From Betaproteobacteria bacterium (GTDB taxonomy: Bacteria > Pseudomonadota > Gammaproteobacteria > Burkholderiales > WYBJ01), in contig WHTS01000045.1 of the NCBI GenBank assembly GCA_009377585.1, forward strand, positions 1 through 45,134: a stretch of DNA of 45,134 nt, in the 5' to 3' direction. The notes under the pieces are model-generated. The model had not been told where the DNA came from and searched no databases. It saw nothing but the letters and a program-made list of their open reading frames with translations. Below, one piece after another: positions 17,192 to 26,691 of this stretch (position 1 is its first letter; every line of letters starts with the position of its first letter). The translations under genes were made by a program, and so were the position numbers.

Positions 17192-17630
17192 TCACTCCCA
17201 CTCGATCATCAACGGCTCCTCCAAGCCATTGTCCTACCGAGTGTTTTTGTCACCGAGTAGACCTTATACCGTCATATTTACCGTCAATCGCATTGGCATA
17301 CCCGAAAACTGCATTCACCATCTATCGACATCTATCGAGGACGATCGGCGCTTACGAACAGGCCACCTTTCGAGATGTATCGACATCTATCGGACGCAGC
17401 GCCGTTCTTGAGCGACGCCAGCGAGCCCTCCTGCGGGTCGAAAGGGCCCGGAAAAAGTGCCGGCATCAACTGAAATAACTCATTGTCATTCCATACTTAT
17501 TCGTTAACTTTTTTACCGTCACAACACCCATTTGAAGGCGCCAGGATCTCGAAAGCCAAAAGAAATGGCTGCCATCAAACGCCTTAATTGATTGCCACAT
17601 CTTGACTTTCCGACCAAATTTTTACCGTCA
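17192..17630. repeat. Island repeat R3
   Basis: The core is at 17192-17215, with TGA instead of TAG ending the minus-strand PLMIEWE peptide. Paired TACCGTCA boxes begin at 17267 and 17279, TATCG units lie at about 17322-17393, and single boxes occur at 17514 and 17623. Layout and spacing equal R2 and R4. No left arms are seen. It separates the HigBA cassette from a decayed AbiEii gene. Confidence 0.7.
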
Positions 17631-17774
17631 GATCGCCCACTGCGAATTGAAAATACCAATGGCGGGCAACCAACCATCGTGCAGCACATGCTGCCCAACC
17701 TTCAGCATGGGTCTGCGCGTGGGCGGCGATTCTTCGGGAGTAAAGCTACCCCGCTTGCCGCAGAAAGGCGTGAG

Positions 17775-18240
17775 TCAGACAATCTTCAATCTCCGGAATT
17801 CGTTGCGCAGTGCCTGCACGAGTTCACCCAGGCCAATGGCATCAAGTTTGTTCTTTGTTACGAAGACTCGCCATGCGCCAGCTTACCGGCATCCGTGGCG
17901 AACGCGTCGCTCAATTCCACGGGCACGCCTCGGGGTAGCGGGGTTCGACGGCGGGTGAAAGTGGCTTGGATTGCATGCGCTAATTCCTCATCATCCAGAT
18001 CGCCGTCGCACAGCAGCATCCAGAGGTCGAAATAATCATTCATGCGGCTGTTCGCCATGCTGAGCGCGCACAGCGCCTGAAACTTCTCGGCGAGGACCGT
18101 GTACTTGGAATATGCCCGCAGTCTGGGCGCAGGGAGGTCATCCAGCAAGATGGGGTAATTGACGGTCTCCGGCGCCGGCGTCACAACGTCGGTCCACCTG
18201 CAGCGAGAGCCGTGCGCCGTCGAGCGTCGCCTTGCATACC
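17775..18240 (-). pseudogene. Decayed AbiEii-type nucleotidyltransferase
   Basis: Three pieces in different frames add up to the C-terminal half of an AbiEii/AbiGii-family protein. The first is TLDGARLSLQVD (near 18220). The second is VVTPAPETVNYPILLDD through SKYTVLAEKFQAL and MNDYFDLWMLL. The third is LDAIGLGELVQALRNEF, ending at the TGA at 17775. A deletion of about 11 bp removed the expected IGFG segment, and a frameshift lies near 17870. It is a different subfamily from the intact AbiEii at 9.6 kb. Confidence 0.65.
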
Positions 18241-18611
18241 GGGCGCTGCGTCGTGACTAAGGGCGAGCCCGTCAATCGGCGCCCGTCCGATAAAGTGCGG
18301 GCGAAGTTCTTCGAGCTCGGCGAGTCAGTGTGGAGCAAGGACTTCACACGTCCCTGCATGAAGGCTTGATGGGGCTTAAGTCTATCGGAAACGTTCGGGA
18401 CTTCGCGGATCGCTTCGAACTGTACTGCTTCGCACTCGATCAGACGAGCCGCGGTCTCCTGCACAAGGTCCGACCTCGACCGCATCGCCCGCACGGTCAA
18501 GGATCGAGTGGGCCCCGTGTTCGATCTGGCTCGTTACTACGAAAGGCATATGACCCGCCAATTCGACCGAGGCATGTAGTTTGAACTCCGTGTTTATGTA
18601 ACCAACCCCTG
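18241..18611. other. No identifiable gene
   Basis: About 370 bp hold only short open frames. On the plus strand a 40-codon tail (GEPVNRRPSDKVRAKF, then ESVWSKDFTRP) ending near 18369 looks protein-like and may be the end of a lost gene, but I cannot name it. It lies between the decayed AbiEii and the PrpD gene, so it is probably a junction. Confidence 0.3.
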
Positions 18612-19985
18612 TCAGCAGCTGGGCCTTGTTCTCAACAGACGCGTCAGCTCCTTCACATCGGCGAGCTTGTCCAGCCCTGCTAATATGTCGCCCAGCCGTG
18701 CCACGTCTTCCTCATGCATCACCAGTCCAGCACATTCCCCGTACTTGCCGAGCAATTCGGCCTTAGTCAATGGATTGTCAGCATGGCCCTTCGCTATCGC
18801 AACCGCATGGCTAATTTGCTTGCCCCCCTTAAGCGTGACAGTGACCGCATCCGGATGATCGAGCGGGATATCGCTTCCCTCCATGATTCTGTGCTCGCTC
18901 ATCGTGACCCGCTTCATCAAGCCCCGGATGCGGGCATCGTTCACCTTCGCATCGGTGAATTGCGCAAGTCTCAGCCCGCGGTCGATGATTGCCGCGGCCA
19001 TGAAGAACTGCATACTGAACTTGGCCTCCAAGCCGGTTTGCGGGCTCGTATGAAACAGAATTTTCGTCACGCGGTCAGGTACAAGGCAGTGCACGGAGAT
19101 TACATCATCAGGCTCGAAGTCAAACTCATCGATCAGGTGCAGCACGGCGTCTATGCACTTGTGAGCAGAGTAGTAGCACGGATACCGCTTCACATTGATA
19201 CCGGGTCGAACGACAGCAAACGGTGCGCCGAGGTCCTCGACCATGCTTGCCGGATCCGTCGCGCCGGTTCCGCACAGCGCAGCCGGAAGTCCGAAGTTGC
19301 CTTCGAGGACCTCGCGTGTGGCAGTCAAGCCTTCCGACACGAGCATCGCAGCAATAATGCCCCCTCGAGCCGCATTTCCGGCATGGAACGGCTTTGCCAT
19401 AGTTCCTAGGTTCTGGATCAAGCCGGCCGCATGCGAGCCACCCAGACCCAGCACCATGGTAGTTTGGTCAACATCGAGCCGCATAAGCTTCGACGCGGCG
19501 ACTGCCGCCCCAAGTGCACCGAAAATGCCAGTTGGATGCCAGCCCAGTGTATGCAGGCGCGGCATGGCGCGAGCAATCTTCAGCCATACTTCGACGCCGA
19601 GAACATACGCTTCGATTACTTCCCGGCCCGATCGCCCCAGTGCCTCGCCTAACGCTAGTACGGTCGGAACAATCACGGCGCTGGGATGTCCGTAACCCAC
19701 ACCGATGTCGTCGTCGTAGTCGAGTGCGTGCGCCATCACGCCGTTAGCAAGCGCGGCGTTCGACGGGGAGGTACGCAAAGGGGCTCCGAAGAGGCTTGCG
19801 CTTGGTTGCCCTCCCAGATTGGCTACGACCTTTGCGACTATTTTGGCAGATTGCTCTCGCGTCCCGGACAGCGCTACCCCGAGGGTGTCCAGAATCGCAC
19901 GCTTCGCGGCAGCGATGGCGTCAGGCGGTATCTCGTCGAATCCGGTCTCTACAATGAACCGCGCCAGCTTTGCGCTAACTTCCAT
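18612..19985 (-). CDS. MmgE/PrpD family protein (2-methylcitrate dehydratase-like)
   Basis: The 457-residue protein is full length for the MmgE/PrpD family: AKRAILDTLGVALSG, ANGVMAHALDYDD, the YGHPSAVIVPTVLALGEA segment, GWHPTGIFGALGAA, and KRYPCYYSAHKCIDA with the conserved tail DHPDAVTVTLKGG. Members dehydrate 2-methylcitrate or act on related hydroxy-acids such as cis-aconitate precursors; many environmental paralogs have unknown substrates. It is the last gene of a leftward operon after an acyl-CoA ligase and a Bug receptor (gap 107 bp), which suggests catabolism of an imported carboxylic acid. Confidence 0.88.
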   Translation of the reverse strand: MEVSAKLARFIVETGFDEIPPDAIAAAKRAILDTLGVALSGTREQSAKIVAKVVANLGGQPSASLFGAPLRTSPSNAALANGVMAHALDYDDDIGVGYGHPSAVIVPTVLALGEALGRSGREVIEAYVLGVEVWLKIARAMPRLHTLGWHPTGIFGALGAAVAASKLMRLDVDQTTMVLGLGGSHAAGLIQNLGTMAKPFHAGNAARGGIIAAMLVSEGLTATREVLEGNFGLPAALCGTGATDPASMVEDLGAPFAVVRPGINVKRYPCYYSAHKCIDAVLHLIDEFDFEPDDVISVHCLVPDRVTKILFHTSPQTGLEAKFSMQFFMAAAIIDRGLRLAQFTDAKVNDARIRGLMKRVTMSEHRIMEGSDIPLDHPDAVTVTLKGGKQISHAVAIAKGHADNPLTKAELLGKYGECAGLVMHEEDVARLGDILAGLDKLADVKELTRLLRTRPSC

Positions 19986-20092
19986 CAGATATGTCTCTCA
20001 CGATCTTGCCAAGAAGGACAACTGAAAGCGCAGGCACGAGGTAGCTAAAGCCAAGCTACTCGCGCAATGCGGTTCTCGCGCTTTGCGTTCAT

Positions 20093-21044
20093 TTACCGCA
20101 CGCCCGCGCCCATCGCCCTCACCAGCCCAACCCATTTCGTCTGCTCTTCCCGGATGAAATCGCCGAACTGTCGAGGTGTGTTGCCCACAGTCGGGGCCCC
20201 CAGTCCGGCGAAGCGTTCCTGCATGGCCGGGTCCTTGAGTGATTGCACGATGAGCGCGCTCAAGCGTTCGATCGCGCTTTCTGGCGCTCCCCCGGTCGTG
20301 CAGATCCTAGACCAGGTGCTCGCCTCGTGACCTTGAACGCCGCTCTCGTGGATGGTCGGCACTTCGGACATCAGCGGAAACCGCTCGAGCGTGGAGACGC
20401 CGAGAATTTGCACCTTTCCCGTCTTCAGGATGCGGAGCGCCGCCGGACCAGCCTCGAATAGCATCCATCGTCAAGTGACCTCCTGCGAGCTCCGCCGCCG
20501 CCTGGGAACTCCCCTTGTACGGCACGTGTACCAACTCGATCTTCGCCAGAGAGGCAAAGAGGGCTGCCGCGAAATACGAGGTCGTGGCAGGTCCCGCCGA
20601 CCCGTAATTGAGCTTGCCGGGATTCGCCCTCGCCAGGGAGATCAACTCCTTGACCGACGAAGGGCCGCTGGCGTGGGCAAGGAGGAGGTAGGGGATCGTC
20701 ACCACGAGCGAAACGGGCGCGACGTCGCTTTGCGGATCGTAGGGTAGCTTTCGGCCGAGCGCCGGACGGTCCGCCACTGCAAAGAAGCAGGCTGGGTGTC
20801 CGTCCGGCGTCGCCTTGGCAACCAGTCCCGTTCCAATCGATCCCCCCGGCCGGTTGCCGATGACGACCGGCTGACCCACCTGCTCCCAGAGTCGCTCGCC
20901 TACCAATCGGGCAACGATGTCGGTCGGTCCGTCGGGAGCATACGGGACGATGATCCGCAAAGGCCGGGTCGGAACCGCCTCCGAAGCGGTGGACCCTGCG
21001 ACGAGGGCAATCATGCACGCGAAAGAACCGGCGAGCGCACCCAC
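20093..21044 (-). pseudogene. Bug/TctC solute receptor, frameshifted
   Basis: Bug receptors are periplasmic proteins that bind organic acids or similar small solutes, often for a TctAB-type transporter. The first part here, from a GTG at 21044, has a signal peptide (ACMIALVAGSTASEA), RPLRIIVPYAPDGPTD, KLPYDPQSDVAPVSL and VHVPYKGSSQAAAELAGGHL. Near 20455 the frame shifts by one base, and the rest (MLFEAGPAALRIL to the end) is intact: ILGVSTLERFPLMSEVPTI and RQFGDFIREEQTKW. If the shift is real the receptor is dead; joined, it is about 315 residues, the normal size. It lies 65 bp after the acyl-CoA ligase and before prpD-like. Confidence 0.8.
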
Positions 21045-21109
21045 AACACGAGATCACCCTTCATCTGTTTTCTGCGCTCGTTGGAATCGAGGTTGATCGC
21101 GCAGTGGCG

Positions 21110-23236
21110 CTACTTGAGCATCATCCACGCGTCCGCGGCGATCACGCCCTGTCCCTTGCCTCGAACGAAGATGGGATTGACGTCGATCTCCGCAATCGCA
21201 TCTCGGTGATCCGCAACCAGCCATGACAGGCGCGACAAGACCGTGGCAAGCGCTTCGAGGTCGCAAGGCTCCGTGTTCCGGTACCCCGCAAGCAAGCGCG
21301 CGACGCGTGTCTCGCGGATCATCTCGACCGCCGAATGCTCGTCGAACGGCGCGAAGCGCAACGCCTTGTCGGCAAAGAGCTCGGCAAGCGTTCCTCCGGC
21401 GCCGAAGGCCACGACCGGACCGAAGTAGGGATCGTTCAACGCGCCGGCGATCACCTCAACCCCCTGCGCCATCTCCTGCAGCAGCACGCCCGTGATCCGC
21501 GGCTGGGGCGCACGACGGGATACGGCTTGCACAACGGCCGTCGCCGCCTGCTTGAGTTCCGGCAGCCCGCGGATGCCGAGCCGCACGCCGCCCGCTTCGG
21601 TCTTGTGCGCGATGTCCGGCGAGTCCACCTTGACGGCAAGCGGAAACGGCAAGGGTGCCTGCGTCAACCGATCGATTTCCTGGAGGGTCAGACGCACCTC
21701 ACGCACGGCGGGAATCTCGTAACGTGCGAGACACCGCTTCGCCTCGTATTCCGAGACAGCCGATCGGGTCGCGTCGATTGGGAGCGCCCGGACATTGAAA
21801 GGCCGCCGAAGCGACGCACCGCCATCGCCGTGACGACGCCGCTTGTCCGCGAAATCCGCCAATGCTGCGGCGGCGAAGGCCGCGCGCGCCGGGGTATCGT
21901 AGGCGGGGATGCCCGCTTCGGTCAGCACGGACTGAACTCCCGCGATGCTCTCGCGTAGCCCGCTGATGCTCACAAGGATCGGCTTTTCGCCTTTCCGGCC
22001 GATTTCGGCGAGCCCAGTCGCCCAGCCCTCCACGCCGCTTCCGGGATAGGAGCGAAGGATCAACTGGTCGAGCGCAGGATCGTCGACGATCGCCTGCGTG
22101 GCCGCGTTAAAGCGCTCCGGGTTCTGGGCAAGCTGGGCAGAGAGGTCCATCGGGTTCACCAATGCTGCGAACCCGGGAACGAGCCCTCGCAACCGGGTAA
22201 CGGTTTCTTCTCCCGGCGCGGGCAACGTCAACCCTCGGCGCGTGCATTCGTCGGCAAGCAGTACACCCGCGCCACCGGATGTGGTCACCACACCGATTGA
22301 ACGCCCCCGGGGCAGCTTGCGCGGAAGGAATGCATATGCCGCGTCCACAACGTCGTACATCTCGTGCACTTCCACGAAACCGCCGCACCGAAACGTCTCG
22401 CGATACAGATCGTAATCCGCGGTCAGGTTCGCCGTGTGGGATGCCGCAGCCTTGCGCCCCACGTTGGTATTGCCGACTTTCCAAACCAGAATCGGCTTCC
22501 CGAGCTCGAGCGCCCGCTCGCCCACGGCGCGCAGCCGCTCGCCCCGAGTGACGCCCTCGAGGTAGCACACCACGATCTGCACTTCGGGTTGCTCGATGAG
22601 CCAGGCGAGCACTTCGGTGGTATCGATATCGGTTTCGTTGCCGGTGGACACCATGTAGTCGAAGCCGAGCCCGGCGTCCTGCGCAAAGGCAACAACCGAG
22701 TATCCGAAGCCGCCGCTTTGCGTGACCATCGCGAGAGGACCGGGCTTGAGGTCCGGATTCCGGAAGCCTGCGCCGAAGCCCGCGAACACCCGCTCTCGCA
22801 AGTTGAGCAAGCCGACGCAATTCGGGCCCACAACCCGCACCTTCGAGGCCGAAATCGCTTCACGCAGGCGCATCTCCAGCGCTTCGTTCCCGGTCTCGCG
22901 AAAACCGGCGCTGAGCACGATGGCGAACGGGATGCCGCGCGCGCCGCATTGCTCGATCACCTCGGGCGCACCTTCCGCCGGCACGGCAATCAAGGCGAGA
23001 TCGCACGCCGATGGCACGGCCATTACCGATGGATGACAGATTCGCCCGTGGACACGCTCGCGTTTCGGGTTCACGAGGTGGACCTCGCCTCGAAAGCCGA
23101 ATTGGGTAAGCGCGACGACCGGCTGCCCGCCGGGACGGCGAGCCTCGTCGGTAGCGCCGACGACGACGATGGAGCTTGGACGAAAGAGCGGCGTGAGATC
23201 CATGGCGGAATGCATCGGGGACATCGAGTGAAGCAT
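21110..23236 (-). CDS. NDP-forming acyl-CoA synthetase/ligase
   Basis: The 708-residue protein is a single-chain ligase with fused alpha and beta parts. An N-terminal CoA-binding Rossmann domain (SSIVVVGATDEARRPGG, VGPNCVGLLN) is followed by succinyl-CoA-ligase-like domains with AAASHTANLTADY (His267, the likely phospho-His) and GVVTTSGGAGVLLADE. A C-terminal ATP-grasp part follows (FPLAVKVDSPDIAHKTEAGG, GVEVIAGALNDPYFGPVVAFG, IAEIDVNPIFV). It makes an acyl-CoA from a carboxylic acid, CoA and ATP. It is first in the leftward operon with a Bug receptor and PrpD, and diverges from selenoprotein A1. The acid used is unknown. Confidence 0.9.
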   Translation of the reverse strand: MLHSMSPMHSAMDLTPLFRPSSIVVVGATDEARRPGGQPVVALTQFGFRGEVHLVNPKRERVHGRICHPSVMAVPSACDLALIAVPAEGAPEVIEQCGARGIPFAIVLSAGFRETGNEALEMRLREAISASKVRVVGPNCVGLLNLRERVFAGFGAGFRNPDLKPGPLAMVTQSGGFGYSVVAFAQDAGLGFDYMVSTGNETDIDTTEVLAWLIEQPEVQIVVCYLEGVTRGERLRAVGERALELGKPILVWKVGNTNVGRKAAASHTANLTADYDLYRETFRCGGFVEVHEMYDVVDAAYAFLPRKLPRGRSIGVVTTSGGAGVLLADECTRRGLTLPAPGEETVTRLRGLVPGFAALVNPMDLSAQLAQNPERFNAATQAIVDDPALDQLILRSYPGSGVEGWATGLAEIGRKGEKPILVSISGLRESIAGVQSVLTEAGIPAYDTPARAAFAAAALADFADKRRRHGDGGASLRRPFNVRALPIDATRSAVSEYEAKRCLARYEIPAVREVRLTLQEIDRLTQAPLPFPLAVKVDSPDIAHKTEAGGVRLGIRGLPELKQAATAVVQAVSRRAPQPRITGVLLQEMAQGVEVIAGALNDPYFGPVVAFGAGGTLAELFADKALRFAPFDEHSAVEMIRETRVARLLAGYRNTEPCDLEALATVLSRLSWLVADHRDAIAEIDVNPIFVRGKGQGVIAADAWMMLK

Positions 23237-23254
23237 CAGGAGGCTGCGACTCGG

Positions 23255-23273
23255 TCGATTATATTAAGATCGA
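23255..23273. promoter_or_regulatory. Inverted repeat in divergent promoter region
   Basis: TCGAT and ATCGA face each other around a 9-bp AT-rich centre. On the minus strand the centre contains TATAAT (23258-23263), a good -10 for the acyl-CoA ligase operon. The gap to the selenoprotein A1 gene is short (71 bp between start codons), so one regulator could control both. The match is by eye only. Confidence 0.35.
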
Positions 23274-23307
23274 ATCGCTTTGTTCTTCCGAAGATGGAGT
23301 CGATGCA

Positions 23308-25020
23308 ATGGAGTTATTCGAGGAGCCGCGCGCGGCGGTACTCTGGCCGCTTGCGCGGCGCGCTGTTCGCCGCCGAGAGGCTGCGCCGCGTCTATCCGAT
23401 CTCAACGGCAAGACGATTTGCGAGCTTTGGGACGTCATCTTTCGCGGCGAGACCATCTATCCCCTCGTGCGCGAGTATCTGCGTAGCCGCTTTCCAGGCT
23501 CGCGCTTCGTCGAGTACTCGCAGTTCGGCAACATCTATGGGCCAAAGGAGCGCGACGTGATTGCGTCGCTTCCGGGGAAGTTGCGCCAGCACGGTTGCGA
23601 TGCCGTGATCGCCGGCATCGGAGCCTGAGGGAGCTGCACGCCCGCCGTGTTGCGGGCCGCAGCGCTGACGGAAAGCGAAGGCATTCCTTCCGCATCGATC
23701 ATCGGCTCGGGCTTCGTGCGTCAGGCTGAGCTCGTCATGCGCGGGCTGGGCTTGCCGCTCGGCATGGGAGTCTATCCCGGCGCGCCGATGCTGGACAGCG
23801 AGCCCGAACTGCAACGCAAGGTGAATGAATCGCTCGGACCCGGCCTGCTCGCCGCATTGACGACGCGGACCGCCATCCAGGACGAGAGCGTCCGCGAGCC
23901 GGCACCCGGCGATGTCGTCTTCGACGGCTCGTTCGACGAGATTCAGGAGCATTTTCACCGCAACCGCTGGACGGACGGACTGCCCATCGTGCCGCCGACA
24001 CCTTCACGCGTGGCGGCCTTTCTCTCCTTCACCGCGCGCGCTTCCGATGAGGTCCTGCGAATCGTTCCCCAGGAGAGTCGCGAAGCGACCATCCACAGCA
24101 TCGCTGTCAATGGCGTTATGGCCGGATGCCGTCCGGAATACATGCCCTTGCTGATCGCCATCGTGGAGGCCCTGTGCGATCCGCACTTCCGACTCGAAGA
24201 TGCGGGATCGACCCCGGGATGGGAACCGCTGGTGATCGTGAGCGGGCCGATCGCGCGCGAGCTCGATTTCAATTACGGACAAGGTGTGCTGCGTGTAGGG
24301 CGGCGCGCCAACACGAGCGTAGGTCGTTTCGTGCGGCTGTATCTTCGCAACGTCTGCGGCTACCGGATTCCGCCCGGCAGTGGCGACAAGGCAAGCATCG
24401 GCCAGAGCTTCCTCGTCGCGCTGGCTGAAGACGAAGCGTGTGCGCGAGCAATCGGCTGGCCTACGTTCGCTATGGAGCGAGGGTTTTCTCACCAGGACAA
24501 CGTAGTGACCGTGCAGAGCATCGTGGCCATGACTTCGCCCCTCTACAGCTCGGGTGCGGCCGCCGAGGAGCACGTTCGCCATTGGGCCGATGTCATGGCG
24601 CAGTCGTTCGCCTACTGGAGTCACAATGGCTTCAAACGCGGCGGCTGGTATCCGCTCATCGTCGCTGGGCCCGGCATCGCGGAAGTCATTGCGGGCGAGT
24701 GGAGCAAGGACGACATCCGCCGCTGCCTGCAGCAAAACATGCGGGTTACGGTGGACCGCATCCTGCATTATGCGCGTATGACGAGCACCCCGACCTTCAG
24801 CTTCGAGCAACTCGTGCGCGAGGGAGTTCTTCCGCCGCACTACGCGGAATCGGACGACCCCAAGCGGCTAGTTCCTATGATCATCGATCCCGACACAATT
24901 GGCATCCTGGTTGCCGGCGACCCGGATCGAAACCAGTCGCGTTGCTACATGAGCAACCATTTGCAGGGGGCGCCGGTCAGCCGACGCGTGGCATTGCCTG
25001 CCGGCTGGCGCGCTACCTGA
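23308..25020 (+). CDS. UGSC-family selenoprotein A1 (in-frame UGA = Sec107)
   Basis: Two open segments in the same frame are separated by one TGA at 23626-23628 and are clearly one gene. Before it the protein reads DAVIAGIGA and after it GSCTPAVLRAAAL, giving U-G-S-C, the signature of UGSC selenoproteins. The product has 570 residues with Sec at 107. Residues 1-180 form the UGSC domain (LNGKTICELWDVIFRGE, EYLRSRFPG). After it comes a large domain of unknown function with WTDGLPIVPPTP from 221, NGVMAGC at 268-274 and GQGVLRVGRRANTSVGRF. No signal peptide is seen. ATG 23308 has GGAG 8 bp upstream. A hairpin 11 nt after the TGA can recruit SelB. Without Sec insertion only a 106-residue stub would form. 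Its reaction is unknown. Confidence 0.9.
23629..23663 (+). promoter_or_regulatory. Bacterial SECIS hairpin of selenoprotein A1
   Basis: Eleven nt after the UGA, GCCCGC (23640-23645) pairs perfectly with GCGGGC (23652-23657) around the loop CGUGUU, which holds the GU expected in a bacterial SECIS. An outer stem GCUGC (23633-23637) with GCAGC (23659-23663) extends it across a small internal loop. Distance and size fit SelB-binding elements, and the same stem occurs in gene A2. Confidence 0.8.
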
Positions 25021-25050
25021 GCACGCAAGTTTCTTCGTTGTCGAGCAACA

Positions 25051-26031
25051 TCAGCCGGGACGCATGCCGATCTCGCGGATCACCTTCTTCCATTTCTCGA
25101 CTTCCGCCCTGAGCATGGATTCAAATTCCGCCGAAGTGCTGCCCGCCGGCTCCGCGGCTTGCGTCTGCATACGCTTGCGTACCTCGGGGAGGTGTACCGC
25201 TTTGGAAGTTTCCGCTTGTAGCCGCCGGATGATCTCGCTCGGCGTGCCCGCAGGCGCGACGAAACCCCACCAGTTCACCACTTCGTAGCCTTTCACCGTC
25301 TCCGCAATGGCGGGAACGTCCGGCAGGGCGGGAGAACGCTTTCCAGTCGTGACACCGAGGGCGCGCAAGCGCCCGCTACGTATGTGGTCCTGGACGAGGA
25401 TGACGCTGGTCAACATGAGCTGAACATGACCGCCGAGGAGATCGGCCGCCGCAGGGGCGGCCCCCTTGTACGGTACGTGGGTCATTCGCGCGCCGGCGCT
25501 GCGCAGGAGTTCGATTCCGAGATGAGTGGGACTGCCGGCGCCTGCGGACGCGAATACGAGTTCCTCCGGGCGCGAGCGCGCAAGCGCGATCAACTCCTTC
25601 ATGCTTCTCACGGGCAGCGATGGGTGCACCACCATGACGAGCGGAGTCGTCCCGATCAGTGAAATCGCCACGAGATCCCGGAGCGAATCGTAGGGCAGCT
25701 TGCGCAGCCCCGGGTTGATCGTGAAGGTCGGAGTTACCAAGAGGAGCGAATAGCCGTCGGGCGCCGAGCGGACGACGCCTTCGGTGCCGATGATGGTGCT
25801 TCCTCCGCCGCGATTCTCCACCACGAACTTCTGACCGAGTCCGTCGGCCATCCTTGCCGAGACGAGGCGCCCGATCGTATCGGATGCACCGCCGGGTGCG
25901 AACGGAATCACGAGGCGGATCGGCTTCGTCGGATACGCGGTCGTCGCATCTTGTCCCCATGCGGGAGAGGCGACGACGAGGGCCAGAGCGGCACCTGCAA
26001 ACATCGAACGTTGGTTCATGGCGATCTCCAA
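25051..26031 (-). CDS. Bug/TctC tripartite tricarboxylate-type receptor
   Basis: The 326-residue periplasmic protein is intact. A Sec signal peptide (MNQRSMFAGAALALVVASPAWGQD) is followed by YPTKPIRLVIPFAPGGASDT, NRGGGSTIIGTE, KLPYDSLRDLVAISL, and the pocket region HVPYKGAAPAAADLLGGHVQ. It runs convergent to selenoprotein A1 (30 bp between stops) and diverges from selenoprotein B1 across a 660-bp gap. The ligand cannot be named from sequence. Confidence 0.9.
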   Translation of the reverse strand: MEIAMNQRSMFAGAALALVVASPAWGQDATTAYPTKPIRLVIPFAPGGASDTIGRLVSARMADGLGQKFVVENRGGGSTIIGTEGVVRSAPDGYSLLLVTPTFTINPGLRKLPYDSLRDLVAISLIGTTPLVMVVHPSLPVRSMKELIALARSRPEELVFASAGAGSPTHLGIELLRSAGARMTHVPYKGAAPAAADLLGGHVQLMLTSVILVQDHIRSGRLRALGVTTGKRSPALPDVPAIAETVKGYEVVNWWGFVAPAGTPSEIIRRLQAETSKAVHLPEVRKRMQTQAAEPAGSTSAEFESMLRAEVEKWKKVIREIGMRPG

Positions 26032-26040
26032 TACTTATAC

Positions 26041-26300
26041 TTTCGCACTCAAGGCCACTTCAAAGTCGGCGCAGTCCTGGCCGCCATCCGCGCCCACCTG
26101 GAACCCGAACCCCAGCCCGCCGCAGCTTTCCGGCCACAGGACGCCGAGCCAGCCGAGGTTGGCGGATCTCCCTCCATAACTCACCGTCCAAGCCGGGGGG
26201 TGCCGCGCAGCTTCCGCGCCAGAGGTCCGTATGCCCCGCGCGAGATCCGCGTGCCGGCGAACGCAGCGTTAGATCCGGCCCGCAGGGTTTGGAGCATCCA
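26041..26300 (-). pseudogene. Probable acyl-CoA dehydrogenase N-terminal remnant
   Basis: On the minus strand LDGELWREI is followed, one frame over, by ANLGWLGVLWPESCGGLGFG (near 26105-26175), which is a typical stretch of acyl-CoA dehydrogenase N-terminal domains. No further domain follows and several frames are needed, so it is a relic. The remainder of the gap up to 26691 holds no gene that I recognise. Confidence 0.4.
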
Positions 26301-26691
26301 ATCGCCTTCCGCCCCGGCGGCCGCTTGGGTACTCCCCATGAACCGGCCTCCTTGCTTTGTTTCCCGCCGGCGCGGTAAGCGCGAGCGGATGAGCCACGGC
26401 AGGCACGCCGGTCTGCTGCGGTGTGGACAGAGAGGCACGCGTCGATGGCGGAAAGTTGCACGGCATCGATGCCTTGGTCCGGGTGAAGCCGGCCAAGCGG
26501 TTCGACACGGCCAATTTGCGCATCGATATTCGCGCTCGCAATGCATCGATGTCAAGAACCAACGCCTCTTCCGGAATCGAGGTGGAGGCACGCGTCGCTA
26601 TGCGGTATGCTGCCGCACCTGGTTGTCATTCATTCACGGTGCGATGCTCGAGAGCAGCAGAGGCCGTGCTTCGAATCAGGAGCGCCTTTCC

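Noticed and set aside
20440-20470. Programmed frameshifting in the Bug gene
   Set aside because: No slippery heptamer or downstream structure is visible, and the family never needs one.
23308-25020. Reading the TGA in each UGSC gene as a nonsense mutation or two separate genes
   Set aside because: Four independent genes have the TGA at the same protein site with UGSC context and a hairpin at the same distance. Chance mutations would not coincide.
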